Position numbers and translations under genes: made by a program. Of a stretch of DNA of 64,000 nt, positions 26,303 to 35,095 are shown one piece after another. Location: contig NZ_KK366017.1 of NCBI RefSeq assembly GCF_000686805.1, positions 310,001 through 374,000 on the forward strand, read 5' to 3'. The DNA comes from Bacillus sp. UNC41MFS5 (GTDB lineage Bacteria > Bacillota > Bacilli > Bacillales_B > DSM-18226). Position 1 is the stretch's first letter, and every line of letters begins with the position of its first letter. The notes beneath the pieces were generated by a model, which had not been told where the DNA came from, made no database searches, and saw only the letters and a program-made list of their open reading frames with translations.

Positions 26303-26374
26303 TAAGATGAGGGGAACATCCTCAAAAATTTCATCAAATTTCGGGAAATTGGTAATATACAACAGTCATTTTCA

Positions 26375-26387
26375 GGTGCCTGACACC
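26375..26387. repeat. Dispersed inverted repeat, copy 1 (GGTGCCTGACACC)
   Basis: First of seven copies in the window. It lies between the hydroxyacid dehydrogenase gene and ctaB, 75 bases before the ctaB start. Confidence 0.85.
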
Positions 26388-26462
26388 ATTTATTATGATA
26401 ATCTAAATATGGTATGATAGTATTAAATTTGTTTAGAATTACTTCTTAGGAGAGGATATTAT

Positions 26463-27407
26463 ATGAGTAATAATGAGATACCTTCTCTACAGAAGGATGG
26501 AAGGTCTATAATATTAAATCAACGAAATCTATCTAGTATATTGACTGATCTAAAGTTACTATTTAAAGCAAATGTTTTAACCGCTAATGTCCTGCCGGTT
26601 TTTGCGGGATTTTGGTTAGCCTTATATTTTACGGATGTCTCTCTTACAAGTAATTTGGATATATTACTGTTGACCATTTTCGGAAGTACAATGGTGATTG
26701 CCGGGGCACTTGCACTCAATAACTGGTACGATGTTGATATTGATACAGTAATGGATCGAACAAAGAATCGTCCAACGGTGACTGGGAATTTCTCACTGAA
26801 GCAAGTATTAACAATTGGAATTTCACTTACCGTAGTTGGATTTATTTTATTACTGTTTACGACGTTCGAAGCGGCGTTATATGCTTTCGTAGGCTGGTTT
26901 ACTTATTGTTTTCCATATACCATGTGGTCGAAACGAAAGTATACCTTTAATACCATAATTGGCAGTGTGTCTGGTGCGGTTACACCTTTAATTGGCTGGA
27001 CAGCGATTGCACCTGGATTTCAAAAGGTACCAATGATTCTATTTTTAATTTTGTTTATTTTTCAAATGCCCCATACCTTCGCGATAGCCATTAAGAAATA
27101 TAAAGAATATAAAGCGGCTGGGGTGGCGATGCTTCCCGTTGTTCGTGGTCTCTCCGTAACTAAACGGCAAATGGTCTTGTATATTGCCTGCTTGTTTCCA
27201 TTACCATTCTTTTTAGAGACACTTGGAACATCATTTGTTGTCATAGCTACTTTGCTTAACGCAGGGTGGTTAGTTGTCAGTATCAGTGGATTTTTTATAA
27301 AAGATAACCTGAAATGGGCACAAGTGAATTTTTTATACTCTGTTAATTATATAACCATTATCTTCCTCATGATGATCGTGGTTACCTTGCCGATTTTCCA
27401 TCGCTAA
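26463..27407 (+). CDS. ctaB: Protoheme IX farnesyltransferase (heme O synthase) CtaB
   Basis: A 314-residue integral membrane prenyltransferase that converts heme B to heme O with farnesyl diphosphate. The two Asp-rich motifs are present: NNWYDVDIDTVMDRTKNRPTV near residue 85 and KKYKEYKAAGVAMLPVVRG. Up to nine membrane helices follow the motif order of UbiA-type enzymes. AGGAGAGG precedes the ATG. It stands next to a heme-copper oxidase operon and presumably serves it; ctaA is not in the window. Confidence 0.93.
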   Translation: MSNNEIPSLQKDGRSIILNQRNLSSILTDLKLLFKANVLTANVLPVFAGFWLALYFTDVSLTSNLDILLLTIFGSTMVIAGALALNNWYDVDIDTVMDRTKNRPTVTGNFSLKQVLTIGISLTVVGFILLLFTTFEAALYAFVGWFTYCFPYTMWSKRKYTFNTIIGSVSGAVTPLIGWTAIAPGFQKVPMILFLILFIFQMPHTFAIAIKKYKEYKAAGVAMLPVVRGLSVTKRQMVLYIACLFPLPFFLETLGTSFVVIATLLNAGWLVVSISGFFIKDNLKWAQVNFLYSVNYITIIFLMMIVVTLPIFHR

Positions 27408-27420
27408 GGGGAATTTATGA

Positions 27421-27477
27421 AAAAGTCTGATCGTTGTAGGCAAATACAAAGCCTACAATCGATCAGACTTTTTTTTA
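27421..27477 (+). terminator. Terminator of ctaB
   Basis: Long stem AAGTCTGATC...TTGTAGGC / GCCTACAA...GATCAGACTT with loop AAATACAAA, followed by a T-run. Confidence 0.9.
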
Positions 27478-27601
27478 TTAAACGGATTTCTCAAAAATGT
27501 ATTTATTTTTTTAATGAAAAGATGTGTGATGCGGTTCACTACACTGTGAATTGTTCCCAATTATGATATAAGTATGAAAATCACAAAGGGGATGATTCGG
27601 A

Positions 27602-27751
27602 ATGGGAGCTGGAAAAGGAAACAATAAAAAGGAGTCAGAAGAAGTTCATGAAGCACCGTTAAAAGGAACATGGATTTCCGTAAGTGTTGTGGGAGTAGTC
27701 ATTCTACTTACGTATTTCTTATTATATGGACTTTATATGTCTAGAGTATAG
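27602..27751 (+). CDS. Cytochrome c oxidase subunit IIa-like small membrane protein
   Basis: A 49-residue protein with a charged cytosolic N-terminus (GAGKGNNKKESEEVHEAPLKG) and one membrane helix (WISVSVVGVVILLTYFLLYGLYM). This matches subunit IIa of ba3-type heme-copper oxidases in place, length and topology. AAGGGGATG lies upstream. It is 12 bases before subunit II and starts the operon. Confidence 0.85.
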   Translation: MGAGKGNNKKESEEVHEAPLKGTWISVSVVGVVILLTYFLLYGLYMSRV

Positions 27752-27763
27752 GGGGGATTTGGA

Positions 27764-28231
27764 ATGAAGATGCATCTTGATGAAAAGATTTGGCTGACTT
27801 TAAGTTTTGGGATAATCATGATTTTCATGTTTATCACAGGCTATCAAGCATTTGCCTTAGATATGGCTCCACCAAGCAATAAGGAAATTATTGACCCTCA
27901 AAAAGTGGATCAAATAGCTCCATTCGATAAACCGGGTGTTACTAAAGTTGGTGAAAATGAATTTGAGGTTGTTATGACCTTACAAGTATTCAGCTTTAAT
28001 CCAGGAAATTTTGAAGTCCCTGCTGGTTCCACAGTCCATTTTACCCTAACCTCCAAAGATGTGGTCCATGGATTTGAAATTGCTGGAACCAACGTGAATG
28101 CGATGGTTATGCCAGGGCATATTCAAAAAATTACCCAAAAGTTTGATAAACCAGGCACTTACTTAGTGCTATGTAATGAATATTGTGGTGCTGGTCACCA
28201 AGCAATGAGTACAACGATTACGGTTAAATAA
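27764..28231 (+). CDS. ba3-type heme-copper oxidoreductase subunit II (CuA protein)
   Basis: A 155-residue subunit with one N-terminal membrane helix and an extracytoplasmic cupredoxin domain. All binuclear CuA ligands are visible: His in DVVHGFEI, then Cys, Glu, Cys, His and Met in VLCNEYCGAGHQAM. It takes electrons from cytochrome c or a similar donor and passes them to subunit I. The short single-helix form is that of B-family (ba3) enzymes. GGGGGG before ATG 27764. Confidence 0.93.
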   Translation: MKMHLDEKIWLTLSFGIIMIFMFITGYQAFALDMAPPSNKEIIDPQKVDQIAPFDKPGVTKVGENEFEVVMTLQVFSFNPGNFEVPAGSTVHFTLTSKDVVHGFEIAGTNVNAMVMPGHIQKITQKFDKPGTYLVLCNEYCGAGHQAMSTTITVK

Positions 28232-28245
28232 AGGGGGGAAAGAAA

Positions 28246-29925
28246 ATGCAAACAGCAAAATCACATACACTCAAAGATAGAGCAAATAAAGTAATGGGTA
28301 TCAGTAGGGAAGATGCCATTTTAACAAAAACATATATCTTTGTAGCTTTTACAGCATTACTTCTGGGCGGAATATTAGGACTGCTGCAAGGACTAAATAG
28401 GTCAGGACTTTTAGAATTGCCATCATGGCTTAACTATTATCAAGTATTAACAGCACATGGTTTATTATTAGTTGTTGTCTTAACTGCCTTCTTTACGATT
28501 GGATATTTTTATGCATCACTTTCCCATACTTTAGGGGGGCTGCTGCCAAGAGTAAGGAAGATTGCTTGGATTGGTTTTGGAATCAAGATTGTCGGCTTTG
28601 TTTTATGTATAGTGCCCATTCTAATGAACGAAGCATCAGTTATGTATACATTTTATCCGCCGATGGCAGCTCATCCGGCCTTCTATATTGGGTTAGTCTT
28701 CATAGCTTTAGGTGTTTGGATGTGCTGCATTGGGGCGTTTATCAATGTCGCCAATTGGAGAAAAAACAACAAAGGGCAACATGTTCCTATTCTTGCCTAC
28801 TTTGCAACGGGCGTGTTCATCCTTTTGTTCTTTGCTCTAATCCCAGTTGCAATAGAAGTTTTAACAATTATTCCATGGGCCTTTGGCTGGGTTGAAACAA
28901 TCAATGTCATGGTTGCTCGGACACTATTTTGGGCGTTTGGACATACGCTGGTAAATATTTGGTATTTAACGGCCGTGTCTGCATGGTATGCTGTTGTACC
29001 AAAAATTATCGGTGGAAAACGTTGGAGTGATACATTAACACGTGTTGTTATTATCGCCTTAGTTGTAATGAACATCACTGGTGGATTCCATCATCAGATT
29101 ATCGACCCAGGAATTTCAGAAGCAGTTAAATTTATGCATGTATTTATGAGTTTAGCAATTGGTTTCCCATCATTAATGACTGCATTCGCTATGTTTGCTG
29201 TATTTGAGCGGACTGCCAGGAAACAAGGTGGAAAAGGTCTAATTGGCTGGTATCAGAAAATGCCATGGGGAGATGTTCGTTTCCTAGCACCATTTATTGC
29301 AATGGTTGCCTTTATTCCAGCAGGTGCAGGCGGGATTGCTCAAAGTACGAACCAGCTAGACCAGGTCGTTCATAATACCATGTGGATTGTTGGGCATTTC
29401 CATTTAACACTAGGAATGTCAGTTGTAATGACTTTCTTTGGAATTAGTTATTGGCTAGTTCCGTATATTTCAAAACGTGTTTTAACTCCACAAATAAATA
29501 GATTAGGTGTTATTCAAACTTGGATCTGGACAGTCGGTATGATATTTATGTCAGGTGCTATGCATTGGGTTGGATTACTTGGTTCTCCGCGAAGAACTTC
29601 CTATACAACCTACGGTGATAATGCAACAGCATTAAGCTGGGATCCGTATTTAATGTGCTTAGCTGTGGGAGGAACACTGTTAATTATCGGTGTCATTCTT
29701 CAAGTGTATGCTGTAGTTAATATGATGTTCTTTGCACCAAAAGGTGAAACAGAATTTCCGATTGCAGAAGAAGAAGAAAATGCAACCACAACACCATATT
29801 GGACAGAGCGTTGGGGCCTATGGATTGTTGTCATGTTATTAGTTGTGGCGATGGCCTATGTTATCCCATTAACGGAATTTATCGTCAATGCACCTCCTGG
29901 TTCACCACCGTTTAAAACATGGTGA
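28246..29925 (+). CDS. ba3-family heme-copper oxidoreductase subunit I with Asn in place of the cross-linked Tyr
   Basis: A 559-residue membrane protein of 13 or so helices, B-family. Metal ligands: His71 (low-spin heme), His233, His282 and His283 (CuB), His384 (high-spin heme) and His386 (low-spin heme) in GHFH. Positions 233, 282-283, 384 and 386 coincide with Thermus thermophilus ba3 numbering as remembered. At 237, where oxidases carry the Tyr cross-linked to a CuB His (HPxVY), this protein reads HTLVN, an Asn. K-pathway-like residues Tyr248 and the PSLMT segment remain. So the copper and heme sites are intact, but the O2-reduction Tyr is absent. It could be an oxidase variant or an NO reductase of the B-family-derived type. 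Confidence 0.9.
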   Translation: MQTAKSHTLKDRANKVMGISREDAILTKTYIFVAFTALLLGGILGLLQGLNRSGLLELPSWLNYYQVLTAHGLLLVVVLTAFFTIGYFYASLSHTLGGLLPRVRKIAWIGFGIKIVGFVLCIVPILMNEASVMYTFYPPMAAHPAFYIGLVFIALGVWMCCIGAFINVANWRKNNKGQHVPILAYFATGVFILLFFALIPVAIEVLTIIPWAFGWVETINVMVARTLFWAFGHTLVNIWYLTAVSAWYAVVPKIIGGKRWSDTLTRVVIIALVVMNITGGFHHQIIDPGISEAVKFMHVFMSLAIGFPSLMTAFAMFAVFERTARKQGGKGLIGWYQKMPWGDVRFLAPFIAMVAFIPAGAGGIAQSTNQLDQVVHNTMWIVGHFHLTLGMSVVMTFFGISYWLVPYISKRVLTPQINRLGVIQTWIWTVGMIFMSGAMHWVGLLGSPRRTSYTTYGDNATALSWDPYLMCLAVGGTLLIIGVILQVYAVVNMMFFAPKGETEFPIAEEEENATTTPYWTERWGLWIVVMLLVVAMAYVIPLTEFIVNAPPGSPPFKTW

Positions 29926-29973
29926 TTACGAAAAGCTAAAAGCCCTTGGCGCTGTAGCTAGACAGTTTTCAAA

Positions 29974-30012
29974 TAAAGAGATAGCTCGTTTGCTAGGGCT
30001 ATCTCTTTATAC
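29974..30012 (+). terminator. Hairpin between subunit I and sco genes
   Basis: Perfect 12-pair stem TAAAGAGATAGC / GCTATCTCTTTA with a 12-base loop. The downstream T-tract is poor, so it may only partly terminate or may stabilise the transcript. Confidence 0.55.
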
Positions 30013-30042
30013 TTCAAAAAATAGATTTGGGAAGTGATCTTC

Positions 30043-30675
30043 ATGATCAAAAATAGACATAATACATTTGCGTGTTTGCTTGTTATCTTATTTGGCTGTG
30101 TGCTGTTTTATTTCGGAACAGATGGTTTCACAGCCTTCACGGCAGAAACTGCGCGGGTAAAGGAACTAATTGACGATAAACCCAAATTCCCTGACGTAAC
30201 TTTTGAGGATAGCAAAGGGAGGGAATATTCTATTTCTGAATTTGAGGGTAAATATGTATTTATTACCTTTCTGTATACATCCTGTACAACTGTTTGTCCT
30301 CAATTAGAAATGAATATGTCGAAGGTTTATGATAAGGTACCAAGCAAATATATGGGCAAAGATATTGTCTTTTTAAGTATCAGCTTCGATCCTTCTAGGG
30401 ATGACCCAGCCACGTTGGAAAAATACCGAGGCTATTTTAATAGTGATGGTGAAACATGGAGGATGGCAAGAATAGCAAATCAAAGAGAATTAGATGCATT
30501 GTTAAAAGCATTTGGTGTTATTGTCATTCCTGATGAATATGGTAATTTTACCCATAATTCGGCTTTTTATATAGTTGATAAAAAAGGCAGACTTCTAAAT
30601 GTTTTAGATTACAAAAAGACTGATGAAGCTGCTAAAAAGCTTACAGGTATTCTTGACAAGGAAGCGGGGGAATAG
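30043..30675 (+). CDS. SCO1/SenC/PrrC-family copper chaperone
   Basis: A 210-residue membrane-anchored thioredoxin-fold protein that delivers copper to the CuA centre. One N-terminal helix, then FLYTSCTTVCPQ with Cys81 and Cys85, and the third copper ligand His171 in FTHNSAFY. ATG 30043 follows TTTGGGAAGTG; GTG 30034 would lie too close to the ribosome site. It follows the oxidase operon and overlaps no gene. Confidence 0.92.
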   Translation: MIKNRHNTFACLLVILFGCVLFYFGTDGFTAFTAETARVKELIDDKPKFPDVTFEDSKGREYSISEFEGKYVFITFLYTSCTTVCPQLEMNMSKVYDKVPSKYMGKDIVFLSISFDPSRDDPATLEKYRGYFNSDGETWRMARIANQRELDALLKAFGVIVIPDEYGNFTHNSAFYIVDKKGRLLNVLDYKKTDEAAKKLTGILDKEAGE

Positions 30676-30677
30676 TT

Positions 30678-31235
30678 ATGAAGCAATCACTATATGGCTT
30701 ATTGATCCTCCTATTCCTTGCACTGCCTCCTGTGGCAAACTTAATGGAATCAGTCATGATTATTCACATGCATATGCAAATGCCTATGTTAATTTTTACT
30801 GGATTTCTCCTTGCCCGTATTTTTCAATTACAATTCCCACGCTTTTTTGAAAAATGGAACGGAAATGGAATACCAGGAATCATCTTGTTTGTCATCATCG
30901 TCACTTATTGGACACTGCCAAGGTCAATGGATGAAGCATTAACTTCACAGAGTATGGAAGTGTTTAAATTTATTAGTTTACCCTTACTGGCAGGGATCCC
31001 ACTAAGGGTTAGTTGGAAAATGCTTAAGCCTCGTGATAAAAATATCACTTTTTATTTTTTTATTATCATATTTTCCGCTATGGGGTGGTTATATATCGAT
31101 TCCCCCGTGCAATTATGTAACAACTATTTAATTATTGAACAAATTACCCTAGGCTGGGGATTTATAACAACCGCAATCTGTATGGTCATTTATTTGCTCT
31201 ATATTGCTTTTGTTGATCCAAAGAAATACGAGTAA
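30678..31235 (+). CDS. Unrecognised polytopic membrane protein with HMHMQM motif
   Basis: A 185-residue protein with about five or six membrane segments. After a first helix (LLILLFLALPPVANL) comes IIHMHMQMPMLIFTGFLLA, a His/Met cluster within or near the second helix that could bind copper or heme. Other family signatures were not recognised; it is of the size and type of CtaG-like oxidase assembly proteins, but I would not name it so. It starts two bases after the sco stop, so it shares the operon and probably serves oxidase assembly. Confidence 0.65.
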   Translation: MKQSLYGLLILLFLALPPVANLMESVMIIHMHMQMPMLIFTGFLLARIFQLQFPRFFEKWNGNGIPGIILFVIIVTYWTLPRSMDEALTSQSMEVFKFISLPLLAGIPLRVSWKMLKPRDKNITFYFFIIIFSAMGWLYIDSPVQLCNNYLIIEQITLGWGFITTAICMVIYLLYIAFVDPKKYE

Positions 31236-31265
31236 CTTTTTGTGATTCACGCATAAAAACATAAA

Positions 31266-31303
31266 AAAAACTGTTAGGGACATTGATCCTAACAGTTTTT
31301 TGC
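31266..31303. terminator. Bidirectional terminator
   Basis: Stem AAAAACTGTTAGG / CCTAACAGTTTTT with loop GACATTGAT; A-rich left and T-rich right. Confidence 0.88.
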
Positions 31304-31326
31304 ATTCGATATTTTTTTAGAGACTC

Positions 31327-32427
31327 TTATGGTTCGTTTGAAAGGGTTGCCCTTTTTCGAGCCTGCAGAAACTTGATTACATTTAAAACGATGGTCTTGA
31401 CTACAGCATAAAACGGTACTGCCAAAACCATTCCCAAGATGCCAGCTAAATTTCCGGCAGCGAGCAAGACGATAATGATTGTCGCTGGGTGGGTATCAAG
31501 TGATTTTCCAAGGATGAGCGGAGATAAAACATTCCCTTCCACTTGCTGGGCAATCACAATAATCAAAATAACTAATAATGCTTTTGTCGGCGAATCAAAT
31601 AAAGCAACGATCACAGCGGGTGCACCGCCTAGAATGGGGCCGACATAAGGAATGATGTTGGTAAACGCCACAATTAATGCCATAACTAGCGCAAATGGCA
31701 GATCAATAATCAGGTATCCAATAAAAGCAAGTGTTCCTACAGACAGGGCAACAATAACTTGTCCTTGAATATAGGAGGAAAGTGTCTCACCTGTCTCTTT
31801 CAACATAAGCAATCCTGCTTCTCGATATGAAATAGGAAGGAATTTAGTTACAGCCCTAGGGAACTTATGTCCGTCCTTAAACATATAGAACAGTAAAAAT
31901 GGAACGGTAGCTAGAATGACAGCAATATTGGCAAACACACCAAGGATATTCGTAATACCGCCAGTGATCCTGTCCGGCAAGGTATTTGCATAGGCTATCA
32001 ATTTTTCTTTACCGGTTTCCAAAAGATCATTTTGCTCTTCCATGATCCATTTGAATTCAGAACTTCGGGATAGCTTATCAAAATACTGCAAGGTCTTGTT
32101 GGCATAATCAGGAAGTGCATTCGCAAGTGCGGTAAATTGTTCTGTGATGGCAGGAACCAGGTTGCCAATCGCTAAAACAAGAATACCAATAAACACTACA
32201 TAAATGATTAGGATGGCAAGAATTCTTGGCACTTTTTGGCGCTGAAGAAAATTTACGATTGGATTTAGTAAGAAAAAGAGAAATCCCGTAATCAGAATTG
32301 GGAAAAAAAGAGTAGAGAAAAAGATACCGATCGGCATAAATAAAAATGAAATCTTTGTTGAAACAAAGATGATGGTTAATATTAGAAGGATCTGGATTAA
32401 CCCATATTGGAATTTTCTTTTTGACAT
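31327..32427 (-). CDS. AI-2E (PerM) family transporter
   Basis: A 366-residue membrane protein of the AI-2E/PerM family. Eight or so membrane helices surround a soluble segment (about 80-190). The C-terminal family motif appears as IVAFTNIIPYVGPILGGAPAVIVAL. Members have been linked to autoinducer export or to Na+/H+ exchange, so the substrate is open. Monocistronic; GGGGAATG region upstream of the ATG contains the ribosome site. Confidence 0.85.
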   Translation of the reverse strand: MSKRKFQYGLIQILLILTIIFVSTKISFLFMPIGIFFSTLFFPILITGFLFFLLNPIVNFLQRQKVPRILAILIIYVVFIGILVLAIGNLVPAITEQFTALANALPDYANKTLQYFDKLSRSSEFKWIMEEQNDLLETGKEKLIAYANTLPDRITGGITNILGVFANIAVILATVPFLLFYMFKDGHKFPRAVTKFLPISYREAGLLMLKETGETLSSYIQGQVIVALSVGTLAFIGYLIIDLPFALVMALIVAFTNIIPYVGPILGGAPAVIVALFDSPTKALLVILIIVIAQQVEGNVLSPLILGKSLDTHPATIIIVLLAAGNLAGILGMVLAVPFYAVVKTIVLNVIKFLQARKRATLSNEP

Positions 32428-32506
32428 TACATTCCCCTTTTTTCAAATAGTATAAATAAAATTATATCAAAAACTTGGAATAGAAGACAAATAATAGTAT
32501 TTCTTT

Positions 32507-32519
32507 GGTGTCAGGCACC
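32507..32519. repeat. Dispersed inverted repeat, copy 2 (GGTGTCAGGCACC)
   Basis: Complement orientation of copy 1, flanked by T and A so the palindrome is TGGTG...CACCA. It lies just upstream of the sigma-W promoter of yknWXYZ. Confidence 0.85.
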
Positions 32520-32540
32520 AGAAGGGTATTTTGAAAAAAA

Positions 32541-32568
32541 TGAAACTTTCGGCTTAGTTTGTCGTATA
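32541..32568 (+). promoter_or_regulatory. Sigma-W (ECF) promoter of yknWXYZ
   Basis: TGAAAC at 32541-32546, a 16-base spacer and CGTATA at 32563-32568, matching the sigma-W consensus TGAAAC-N16-CGTA exactly. B. subtilis yknWXYZ is a known sigma-W operon. Confidence 0.85.
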
Positions 32569-32613
32569 CTTAAATGGAATAATTTACATTAATGGAGAGA
32601 AGGGGTGTTAGAT

Positions 32614-33285
32614 ATGGAATTGCAAACAGATGTAAATATACAAAAAGAGAATCCTAGGTTATTAGGAATGTTTACGAGTCCAGGGGTACAGTTTGAGCGG
32701 ATTAAGCAAAGTCCGAAAATTTGGGTACCACTAACTATTATTAGTATCCTTTATGCCATTGGGATGGCGTTTATGGCACTATCACTAGACGCAGCTACTT
32801 TAATTGCTCAAGGAGTGCCAGAAGATCAAGTTGATTTGGTGTTAACCATTACAAAGGTAACGGTTGCAGTTACGGGCATCATTACGCCTATTATAGGTGT
32901 TTTAGTTAGCAGTGCTATTCAATTAGCGATTGCAAAAATCGCTAGTTCCACTGTTTCTTTTAAACAATTATTATCTATGAATACTTTTATCATGATTATC
33001 GGGGCAGTAGGACTTATATTGAATATGGGAATCAGATATGCCATCGGCGGGGATCCAGAAATATATATTACTAGTTTGGCAGGGCTTCTCAATCAGGATA
33101 AAGCTGGTGTTTTAGGTTCCATCGAGGTATTTGGGATCTGGTCCGCTATTTTGACTGCCTTGGGACTTCATAAAACAGCGCAAATTTCTAAGGGGCTGGC
33201 ATGGACAATTGCGGTGATTTTCTTCGTAGTTAGTATTGGATTTGCTTTGGTCGGTACCCTTTTACAGGGAGCGCCGAAGCTATAA
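32614..33285 (+). CDS. yknW: Yip1-family membrane protein YknW
   Basis: A 223-residue membrane protein with about five helices of the Yip1 domain (PRLLGMFTSPGVQFERIKQSPKIWVPL at the start). In B. subtilis YknW is needed to assemble the YknXYZ exporter that protects against the cannibalism toxin SDP. ATG 32614 follows AAGGGG by 8 bases; GTG 32605 is the alternative. It overlaps yknX by one base (TAATG). Confidence 0.85.
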   Translation: MELQTDVNIQKENPRLLGMFTSPGVQFERIKQSPKIWVPLTIISILYAIGMAFMALSLDAATLIAQGVPEDQVDLVLTITKVTVAVTGIITPIIGVLVSSAIQLAIAKIASSTVSFKQLLSMNTFIMIIGAVGLILNMGIRYAIGGDPEIYITSLAGLLNQDKAGVLGSIEVFGIWSAILTALGLHKTAQISKGLAWTIAVIFFVVSIGFALVGTLLQGAPKL

Positions 33286-34406
33286 TGAAGAAGAAAATTT
33301 GGATTAGTATAGGTGTAATTTTTTTAATTATCATGATGATTTCTGTAAGTGTCTATCGGCAGGTCCTTGCAAAGGGGCCTTCCGTTAAGACCACGGAAAT
33401 CAGCCAAGAGGAAATCTCCTCTCTCTTAATGATTCCAGGAACAGTGAAGCTCCCTCAAGAACAAATTGTATATGCGACACCAGACAAAGGGGAAATCAAG
33501 AAATTGCTGGTCAAAGAAGGACAGACGGTCAAGAAAGGTGCTGTCTTGGTCAAATTAGAAAATCCTCAGCTTGAGTTGGAGATTGAGCAGAATAAATTAG
33601 CGGTCGAATCTGCTAATTTAAAAATAAACCAAATCGAAAAGAAATTAGAGCAACTCGAAGATAAAGAAAAGACGTTAGAGGAGCAGGTTGGAAAAAAGGA
33701 AGCGAAGAAACAGCTTTCTCCAGAATTTGAACAGCTTGAGATGGAAAAGAAGCTAGCTAACATCGAGCTTAAACAAACAGAGCTTCAAAAAAATCTGATA
33801 AGTAAACGACAGGACGAATTAGAGATTAAGAGTACAATGGCTGGTATTGTTTTAACAGCCAAAAAGCCAGCAACATCGCTTGATGCAGCAAACGAGCCAG
33901 TTATACATATCGGGAAATTAGCAGGGATGACAGCTTTAGGACTACTGTCAGAATACGATACGCTTAAAGTTAGCAAAGGTCAAAGAGTGATCATCAAATC
34001 AGAGGCGTTGCCAGGCAAAGAGTGGCTGGGTGAAATTACAAAGACATCTATTTTGCCAGAACAGAACCAAGCCAGTTTGCAAAATGGTACACAGGCTGTA
34101 CAGTATCCTGTCACAGTAAAGATTTCCGGTGACACAAAAACGTTAAAGCCAGGTTTCCAAGTCATTATGGAGATAGAAACAGATAAAAAGACAGCGCTGG
34201 TCCTGCCGCTCGATGCTTTATTTGATGAGGGGGATCGACCCTTTGTATATCTTGTCAAAAATGGAAAGGCCCACAAACAGAATGTCAAAACGGGTATTAC
34301 ATCAGGAAAGAAGATTGAAATCCTTGAAGGTGTTACAAATGGAGACAAAGTTATCATTAATGGACCTGACAAAATAAAGGATGGGTCGGAAGTGACAGTT
34401 AAATGA
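33285..34406 (+). CDS. yknX: YknX-like membrane fusion protein (HlyD/MacA family)
   Basis: A 373-residue adaptor with one N-terminal membrane helix, split biotinyl-lipoyl-like domain (YATPDKGEIKKLLVKEGQTVKKGAVLVKLENP and the matching half after the hairpin), a coiled-coil hairpin at about 95-180 rich in Glu, Lys and Gln, and beta-barrel and membrane-proximal domains (LKPGFQVIMEIE, VFLVKNGKAHKQNVKTGI type). It joins the ATPase-permease pair on the outer face. The ATG of yknY overlaps its stop by 4 bases. Confidence 0.88.
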   Translation: MKKKIWISIGVIFLIIMMISVSVYRQVLAKGPSVKTTEISQEEISSLLMIPGTVKLPQEQIVYATPDKGEIKKLLVKEGQTVKKGAVLVKLENPQLELEIEQNKLAVESANLKINQIEKKLEQLEDKEKTLEEQVGKKEAKKQLSPEFEQLEMEKKLANIELKQTELQKNLISKRQDELEIKSTMAGIVLTAKKPATSLDAANEPVIHIGKLAGMTALGLLSEYDTLKVSKGQRVIIKSEALPGKEWLGEITKTSILPEQNQASLQNGTQAVQYPVTVKISGDTKTLKPGFQVIMEIETDKKTALVLPLDALFDEGDRPFVYLVKNGKAHKQNVKTGITSGKKIEILEGVTNGDKVIINGPDKIKDGSEVTVK

Positions 34407-35095
34407 TCCAGCTTGAATCCATCTTTAGATCGTTTTTATTGGGGAAAGAAAGTGTGCCTGTCCTAAATGGTATCAGTCTATCGATTCGTGAAGGTGAATT
34501 TGCTGCCATTATGGGTCCATCTGGCTCAGGAAAGTCAACCTTAATGAATATTATTGGCTGTTTGGATAAACCAACTGCTGGAGAGTATTATCTTGGCGGG
34601 GAAAATGTCTCTCATTATAATGAGAAGGAATTGGCTAGGGTTAGAAATCAATCGATTGGCTTTGTTTTTCAGCAGTTTCATTTGCTCCCGCGTTTGACGG
34701 CCTTAAAAAATGTTGAATTACCAATGATTTATGCAGGAATCTCCAAAAAAGAGCGCCAGGCCCGTGCAGAAGAGGCATTAAAGAAAGTAGGTCTTGCGGA
34801 CCGAATGAATCATCTTCCTAATGCTCTATCTGGAGGACAGAAGCAACGGGTTGCTATAGCGAGAGCCATTGTCAATACACCTAAGATTATTCTTGCAGAT
34901 GAACCCACAGGTGCCCTTGATTCGAAAACAAGCAAGGACATTATGGAACAATTTAGAGAATTGAATGATGAAGGAGTTACAATCATTACTGTTACCCATG
35001 AATCAGAAGTTGCAGAGTATGCGAACAGAACAATCCTGGTAAGGGATGGTATGATTCACTCTCCTTCCGTGGATGTTAGGGGGCCAGTCGTATGA
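34403..35095 (+). CDS. yknY: YknY-like MacB-type ABC transporter ATP-binding protein
   Basis: A 230-residue ATPase of the LolD/MacB class: Walker A GPSGSGKST, Q-loop FVFQQFHLLPRLTALKNV, signature LSGGQKQRVAIARA, Walker B IILADEPTGALDS and His in VTHESEVA. It pairs with YknZ and overlaps both neighbours by 4 bases, a sign of translational coupling. Confidence 0.92.
   Translation: MIQLESIFRSFLLGKESVPVLNGISLSIREGEFAAIMGPSGSGKSTLMNIIGCLDKPTAGEYYLGGENVSHYNEKELARVRNQSIGFVFQQFHLLPRLTALKNVELPMIYAGISKKERQARAEEALKKVGLADRMNHLPNALSGGQKQRVAIARAIVNTPKIILADEPTGALDSKTSKDIMEQFRELNDEGVTIITVTHESEVAEYANRTILVRDGMIHSPSVDVRGPVV

Noticed and set aside
29941..29965. GCTGTAGCTAGACAG similar to AAGCTGGACAG near 15750
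   Set aside because: The similarity is under 12 bases with mismatches; too short to call a repeat family from two sites.
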